Part shown: positions 60,823 through 64,000 of the stretch, in pieces
Layout of the letters: every line of letters begins with the position of its first letter
Position numbering within the stretch: the stretch's first letter is position 1
The notes under the pieces: model-generated
Databases searched by the model: none
What the model was told of the DNA's origin: nothing
The model's input: the letters and a program-made list of their open reading frames with translations, nothing else
Position numbers and translations under genes: made by a program
Assembly: GCA_016839165.1 (NCBI GenBank)
Contig: CP069300.1
Coordinates: forward strand, 7,326,001 to 7,390,000
DNA: 64,000 bases
From: Bradyrhizobium sp. PSBB068
GTDB lineage: Bacteria > Pseudomonadota > Alphaproteobacteria > Rhizobiales > Xanthobacteraceae
Direction of reading: 5' to 3'

Positions 60823-62250
60823 GTGACCCGTCGCAAGCTCACTCTCATCCTCGCTGCCAGCACCGCCCTCGGCGCGCTGGGCTGGTCCGCCGTCCGCGCC
60901 CGCGACGTACCCAAAGTGGCAACCGGATTTCTCGCCAACACCCTCTGCTCCGAAACCTTCGTCAGTGGCCTCGATCCAAGGCGTGATTTGGCCGAGACCA
61001 CCGAGGCGATGCCGGGGGTGGGCCTGATCACCTGGGCGATGGATTACCAGGTCGACCGCCAGCGCAAGGACGTCTCGGTGACGCTGTTCGGGCTCGGCCG
61101 CAGCCATGCGGTCTATCGCGAGGGGCTCGGCTGCACGCTCGACCATGACGCGGCGCTGGCCGACGTCGCGCTGCCGCCGGTGCAGCCGCAGGCCGCGTTG
61201 CTGCCCGAAATCGCCGGCCCCGGCATCGTCGCGCCGCAGAGCCCGCAGCTCGCCGCCGCGCTCGATCGCGCCTTCGCCGAACCGGCCGAGCCGCCGTTCC
61301 GCCACACCCGCGCGGTCGTGGTGATGAAGGACGGCCGCATCGTCGCCGAGCGTTACGCCGACGGCATCGGCACCGAGACGCCGCTGCTCGGCTTCTCCGC
61401 GACCAAATCGGTGATCTCGGCCCTGATCGGAATCCTGGTGCGCGACGGCAAATTGACGGTCGATCGGCCCGTCCCGATCGCGGCCTGGCAGGATCCGCAT
61501 GATCCGAGACACGCGATCACGGTCGATCAACTGCTGCGCCACACCGCGGGGCTTGCGCTCGGCAGCTCGCTGCAGGCTTCGCTGATGTCCGCGCTCGAGC
61601 CGGTCAACCGGATGAAATACGTGGAATCGGATATGGCCAGCTATGCCGAGAGCATTCCGCTCGAGACACCACCGGGCGCGGCGTGGAATTATCACGACGG
61701 CAATTACGTCATCCTCGCACAGCTGATCCGCAACGCGACGGGCGGCCATGCCGCCGACGTGATGCGGTTCGCGCATCGCGAATTGTTCGATCCGCTCGGC
61801 ATGCGCAACGTGGTGCTGGAGTTCGATGCGGCGGGCACGCCGAAAGGATCGGGCGAAATGCTGGCGAGTGCGCGCGACTGGGCGAGGTTCGGCCAGCTCT
61901 ATCTCGATGACGGCGTGGCTGGCGGCAAGCGCATCCTGCCCGAAGGCTGGGTGAAATATGCGGCATCGCCGACGCCGCACGCCTGGGTCGGCTATGGCGC
62001 CGGCTTCTGGACCAATCTCGGCGACAGCTACGGCGCCCGCTATCGCGTCGACCACGGCTGGCCGCGCGATGCGTTCCTCGCCAAGGGCACGATCGGGCAG
62101 TATGTCATTGTCGTGCCGTCGCAGCGGCTCGTGATCGTCCGGCTCGGCCGCTCGCCGAACATGCCGCTCGAAGCGGACGGGGTGTTCGATCTGGTCCGCG
62201 ATGTGGTGACGGCGACGTCACACCAGGCGAAGCTTGCGAGAGGAAATTGA
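60823..62250 (+). CDS. Beta-lactamase-fold serine hydrolase (class C-like)
   Basis: 475 residues, GTG start with GGAGG 7 bases upstream. A signal or anchor sequence (LTLILAASTALGALGWSAVR) is N-terminal. The catalytic Ser-x-x-Lys is in LLGFSATKSVISALIGILVR (about residue 195). WNYHDGNYVILAQLIRNATG takes the place of the Tyr-x-Asn motif, and HGWPRDAFLAKGTIGQYVIV contains the usual His-x-Gly-like end. Such proteins include esterases and peptidases; true beta-lactamase activity is unlikely. It is exported or periplasmic. Confidence 0.9.
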   Translation: MTRRKLTLILAASTALGALGWSAVRARDVPKVATGFLANTLCSETFVSGLDPRRDLAETTEAMPGVGLITWAMDYQVDRQRKDVSVTLFGLGRSHAVYREGLGCTLDHDAALADVALPPVQPQAALLPEIAGPGIVAPQSPQLAAALDRAFAEPAEPPFRHTRAVVVMKDGRIVAERYADGIGTETPLLGFSATKSVISALIGILVRDGKLTVDRPVPIAAWQDPHDPRHAITVDQLLRHTAGLALGSSLQASLMSALEPVNRMKYVESDMASYAESIPLETPPGAAWNYHDGNYVILAQLIRNATGGHAADVMRFAHRELFDPLGMRNVVLEFDAAGTPKGSGEMLASARDWARFGQLYLDDGVAGGKRILPEGWVKYAASPTPHAWVGYGAGFWTNLGDSYGARYRVDHGWPRDAFLAKGTIGQYVIVVPSQRLVIVRLGRSPNMPLEADGVFDLVRDVVTATSHQAKLARGN

Positions 62251-62319
62251 GCGGGAGGCGTCAGCCGCAGGCGTACAACATCCTGCCTTCCGTGATGCCA
62301 GGACAATCCGAATCTCATC

Positions 62320-62366
62320 CTTGTCATTCCCGGGTTCGTGCTTCGCACGCCCCGGAATGACAAGGA
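62320..62366. repeat. Small palindrome, type A variant
   Basis: CTTGTCATTCCCGGG and CCCCGGAATGACAAG arms around TTCGTGCTTCGCACG, which is itself palindromic. It lies between the convergent serine hydrolase and MmgE/PrpD genes and could end both messages. Confidence 0.7.
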
Positions 62367-62382
62367 GGAAGTGTCGTCCCGC

Positions 62383-63753
62383 CTATTGCCGTCCCAGCTG
62401 CGTCGCCTGCTCCACGCGGTCGAACCGCTCCAGGGTCATGATCGCGTCGGCGAGCTGGTCGGCGCGCTTGTCGAGCACCGGGCGGGCCAAGGTCAAAAAC
62501 TTCTGCTGCATCGCCTGCGCGTTGGGGAACGAGGTCGGCTCGCCGGAGGGGTCGGCGTAGAGGCGCTCATGGGTGCCGTCATCGGTCGTGATCGAGACGC
62601 GGGCGCCGAACGGATGGGTACGGCCGACTTCGAGGCGGTCGTCCTGCACCACGTCGAACTTGTCGGCGAGCGCGTCGATCGCCTTGTCGCCGAGCCGGTC
62701 GTAATCGTCCCAGCCGAAATGGCCCTGGTCGAGCGCGATCGCGCCGGTGAAGAACATCGAGAACTGGCCGCCGACCACCGAGGTCGGGTGGCGCTTGGTG
62801 GCGGCGTCGCCGGTCAGGGTGATGCCGTTGCGGTGCAGGCCGATCTCGACCTTCCTGATCTGGTCCGGGGTCAGATTGTGCTCGCGACGCATCGCGATCA
62901 GCGCGTCGATCGCAGCGTGAGTATAGCGGCAGCTCGGATAGGGCTTCACGCCGATCTTCAATGTCTCGTAGGTGGTGCCGAGGCCGGCCACCGCCTTGTC
63001 CGGATGCGGGTCATTGGTATAGCCGACCAGAAGTCCATGCTTGCCCTCGACCGAGTCGCTCGAACCGATGAAGTCGTTGCGCGCAAGGGTCGCCGCAATC
63101 ACGCCGTTCATTGCGGCGGCGCCGACCTGGTAGCGCTTGTTCCAGGCGCCGTTGACCAGGAATTGCAGCGAGCCCGCGGCCTGGCTGCCGGAGACGCCGA
63201 ACGCGGAGATGATCTGTTCCTTCGACAGACCGAACAGCTTGGCTGCGGCCGCGGCGGCGCCATAGGTGCCGGCAGTCGCGGTCGGGTGGAAGCCGCGCGC
63301 GTAATGCGAGGTCGGGTCGAGCGCGTTGCCGAGCCGGCAGCACACTTCATAGCCGGCGACGATCGCGGTCAGCACGTCGCGGCCGGAGGCGCCGACCATC
63401 TCGCCGACCGCGAACGCGGCGGGCACCACCGGGGCGCTCGGATGCAGCGAGGAATCGGCATGGGTGTCGTCGAAATCGAGCGAATGTCCGAGCGCGCCGT
63501 TGAGCAGCGCCGCCACCGCCGGCGTCCAGGTCTTGCTGTCGCCGAACACGGTGGCCTCGCCCTTGCCGTCGAGCGCCAGCGCTTCCAGCATCTTCATCAG
63601 CGAGGGCGTCGATTCCGCATCGCGACGGGCGCGGATGGTGCTGCCGAGGAAATCCAGCGTCAGGACCTTGGCGCGCTCCAGCACCTCCGGCGGGATGTCG
63701 GAAAATTTCAGGTCGGCGACATAGGCGGCGAGCGTTGCGGTTTCGTGAGCCAT
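62383..63753 (-). CDS. MmgE/PrpD family protein
   Basis: 456 residues, the family length. AKVLTLDFLGSTIRARRDAE opens the all-helical domain; LNGALGHSLDFDDTHADSSL carries the conserved Asp-Asp-Thr-His of the active-site region, and HPSAPVVPAAFAVGEMVGAS follows. KPYPSCRYTHAAIDALIAMR is the hallmark second-domain motif. Relatives include 2-methylcitrate dehydratase (PrpD) and cis-aconitate decarboxylase. No prpB or prpC is adjacent, so the substrate is not fixed. Confidence 0.94.
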   Translation of the reverse strand: MAHETATLAAYVADLKFSDIPPEVLERAKVLTLDFLGSTIRARRDAESTPSLMKMLEALALDGKGEATVFGDSKTWTPAVAALLNGALGHSLDFDDTHADSSLHPSAPVVPAAFAVGEMVGASGRDVLTAIVAGYEVCCRLGNALDPTSHYARGFHPTATAGTYGAAAAAAKLFGLSKEQIISAFGVSGSQAAGSLQFLVNGAWNKRYQVGAAAMNGVIAATLARNDFIGSSDSVEGKHGLLVGYTNDPHPDKAVAGLGTTYETLKIGVKPYPSCRYTHAAIDALIAMRREHNLTPDQIRKVEIGLHRNGITLTGDAATKRHPTSVVGGQFSMFFTGAIALDQGHFGWDDYDRLGDKAIDALADKFDVVQDDRLEVGRTHPFGARVSITTDDGTHERLYADPSGEPTSFPNAQAMQQKFLTLARPVLDKRADQLADAIMTLERFDRVEQATQLGRQ

Positions 63754-63886
63754 CGTGTTTCCTCAATCTTTGCGGCGCAGGGTAGGCGGGCGGGTTTGGC
63801 CTTTCAAGCCACCTTGCCGCCGCGGGCAGCAGCCATGTTCGACGTCCTTTAACACAGGCCATTCCATTGATTCCGGATCACGGTGC

Positions 63887-64000
63887 ATGAGGACCTTCGC
63901 AAAACGCATGTTCGACCAGCTCTGGAGCCGCAAGACGCAACTGGCGCTGGCGGTCCGGATCGCGTCCGCCGGCGTGGCGGCCTATGCCATCGCGCTGGCG
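63887..64000 (+). CDS. FUSC-family (aromatic acid exporter-like) protein, N-terminal fragment
   Basis: 38 codons from the ATG at 63887 to the window edge. RMFDQLWSRKTQLALAVRIA followed by a first membrane segment (SAGVAAYAIALA) is typical of the start of fusaric acid resistance/aromatic acid exporter proteins, which continue for 350 or 700 residues. It is divergent from the MmgE/PrpD gene. The rest lies outside, so the call rests on this short piece. Confidence 0.6.
   Translation, partial: MRTFAKRMFDQLWSRKTQLALAVRIASAGVAAYAIALA

Overview
The window is high-GC alphaproteobacterial chromosome, most likely Bradyrhizobium or a close relative in the Nitrobacteraceae. The support is a DUF2865 protein, two GlnK–AmtB pairs, a CenR/OtpR-type response regulator beside a cyclic-nucleotide-binding protein, a CtrA-type box ahead of an aminotransferase–ftsK pair, and many long palindromic intergenic repeats of the kind common in bradyrhizobia. 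This assignment is inference from gene content; no database was searched. Most of the window is ordinary chromosomal backbone. One insertion sequence is present. I see no prophage, CRISPR array or rRNA operon.

Region 1 to 24 kb is rich in transporters. It starts with a truncated CaiB/BaiF CoA-transferase facing a LysR regulator, then an MFS carrier and a CysZ/EI24-like membrane protein. Next comes a minus-strand block: HlyD/EmrA adaptor, DHA2/EmrB pump, type III polyketide synthase, isoprenylcysteine-methyltransferase-like enzyme and a second DHA2 pump, with overlapping codons at three of the four junctions. It reads as a biosynthesis-plus-export locus for a methylated polyketide lipid and is the most interesting locus here. 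Then follow endonuclease III, a DUF2244 protein, an AraC/O6-methylguanine methyltransferase fusion, a UMF1-type MFS, gamma-glutamyltransferase, another MFS, an HSDL2-like SDR, a GIY-YIG protein under a long dyad, a GST, a DUF2239 protein, a MATE pump, a 2-hydroxychromene-2-carboxylate isomerase and a ketopantoate reductase.

Region 24 to 38 kb holds a cytochrome c4 and a PQQ-type sugar dehydrogenase, a DUF2865 protein, tRNA-Gly(GCC), CnoX-like thioredoxin–TPR, a Lon N-terminal-domain protein, cytochrome b561, a PepSY-like protein, a large MHYT–PAS–GGDEF–EAL protein, a TetR/membrane-protein pair with two matching operators, Trm112, a UbiH-type hydroxylase, TesB, and a GYF-domain membrane protein.

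Region 38 to 46 kb is a nitrogen-sensing cluster: glnK–amtB, an ArsR–SRPBCC pair, a divergent ClpP, then a second glnK–amtB with a sigma-54-like promoter and a strong terminator. A GFA protein, a diguanylate cyclase and a Nudix hydrolase follow.

Region 46 to 64 kb carries an aminotransferase, ftsK, lolA and xthA on one strand, then the cyclic-nucleotide/response-regulator pair divergent from an L,D-transpeptidase-fold protein, a hydratase, an IS1182-like element sitting in a palindromic repeat next to purC, pirin, GNAT, a membrane-anchored AraC regulator, a beta-lactamase-fold serine hydrolase, an MmgE/PrpD protein, and the first 38 codons of a likely FUSC-family transporter. Several start codons were moved inward from the longest reading frame on the basis of ribosome binding sites or family start positions; each such choice is stated.
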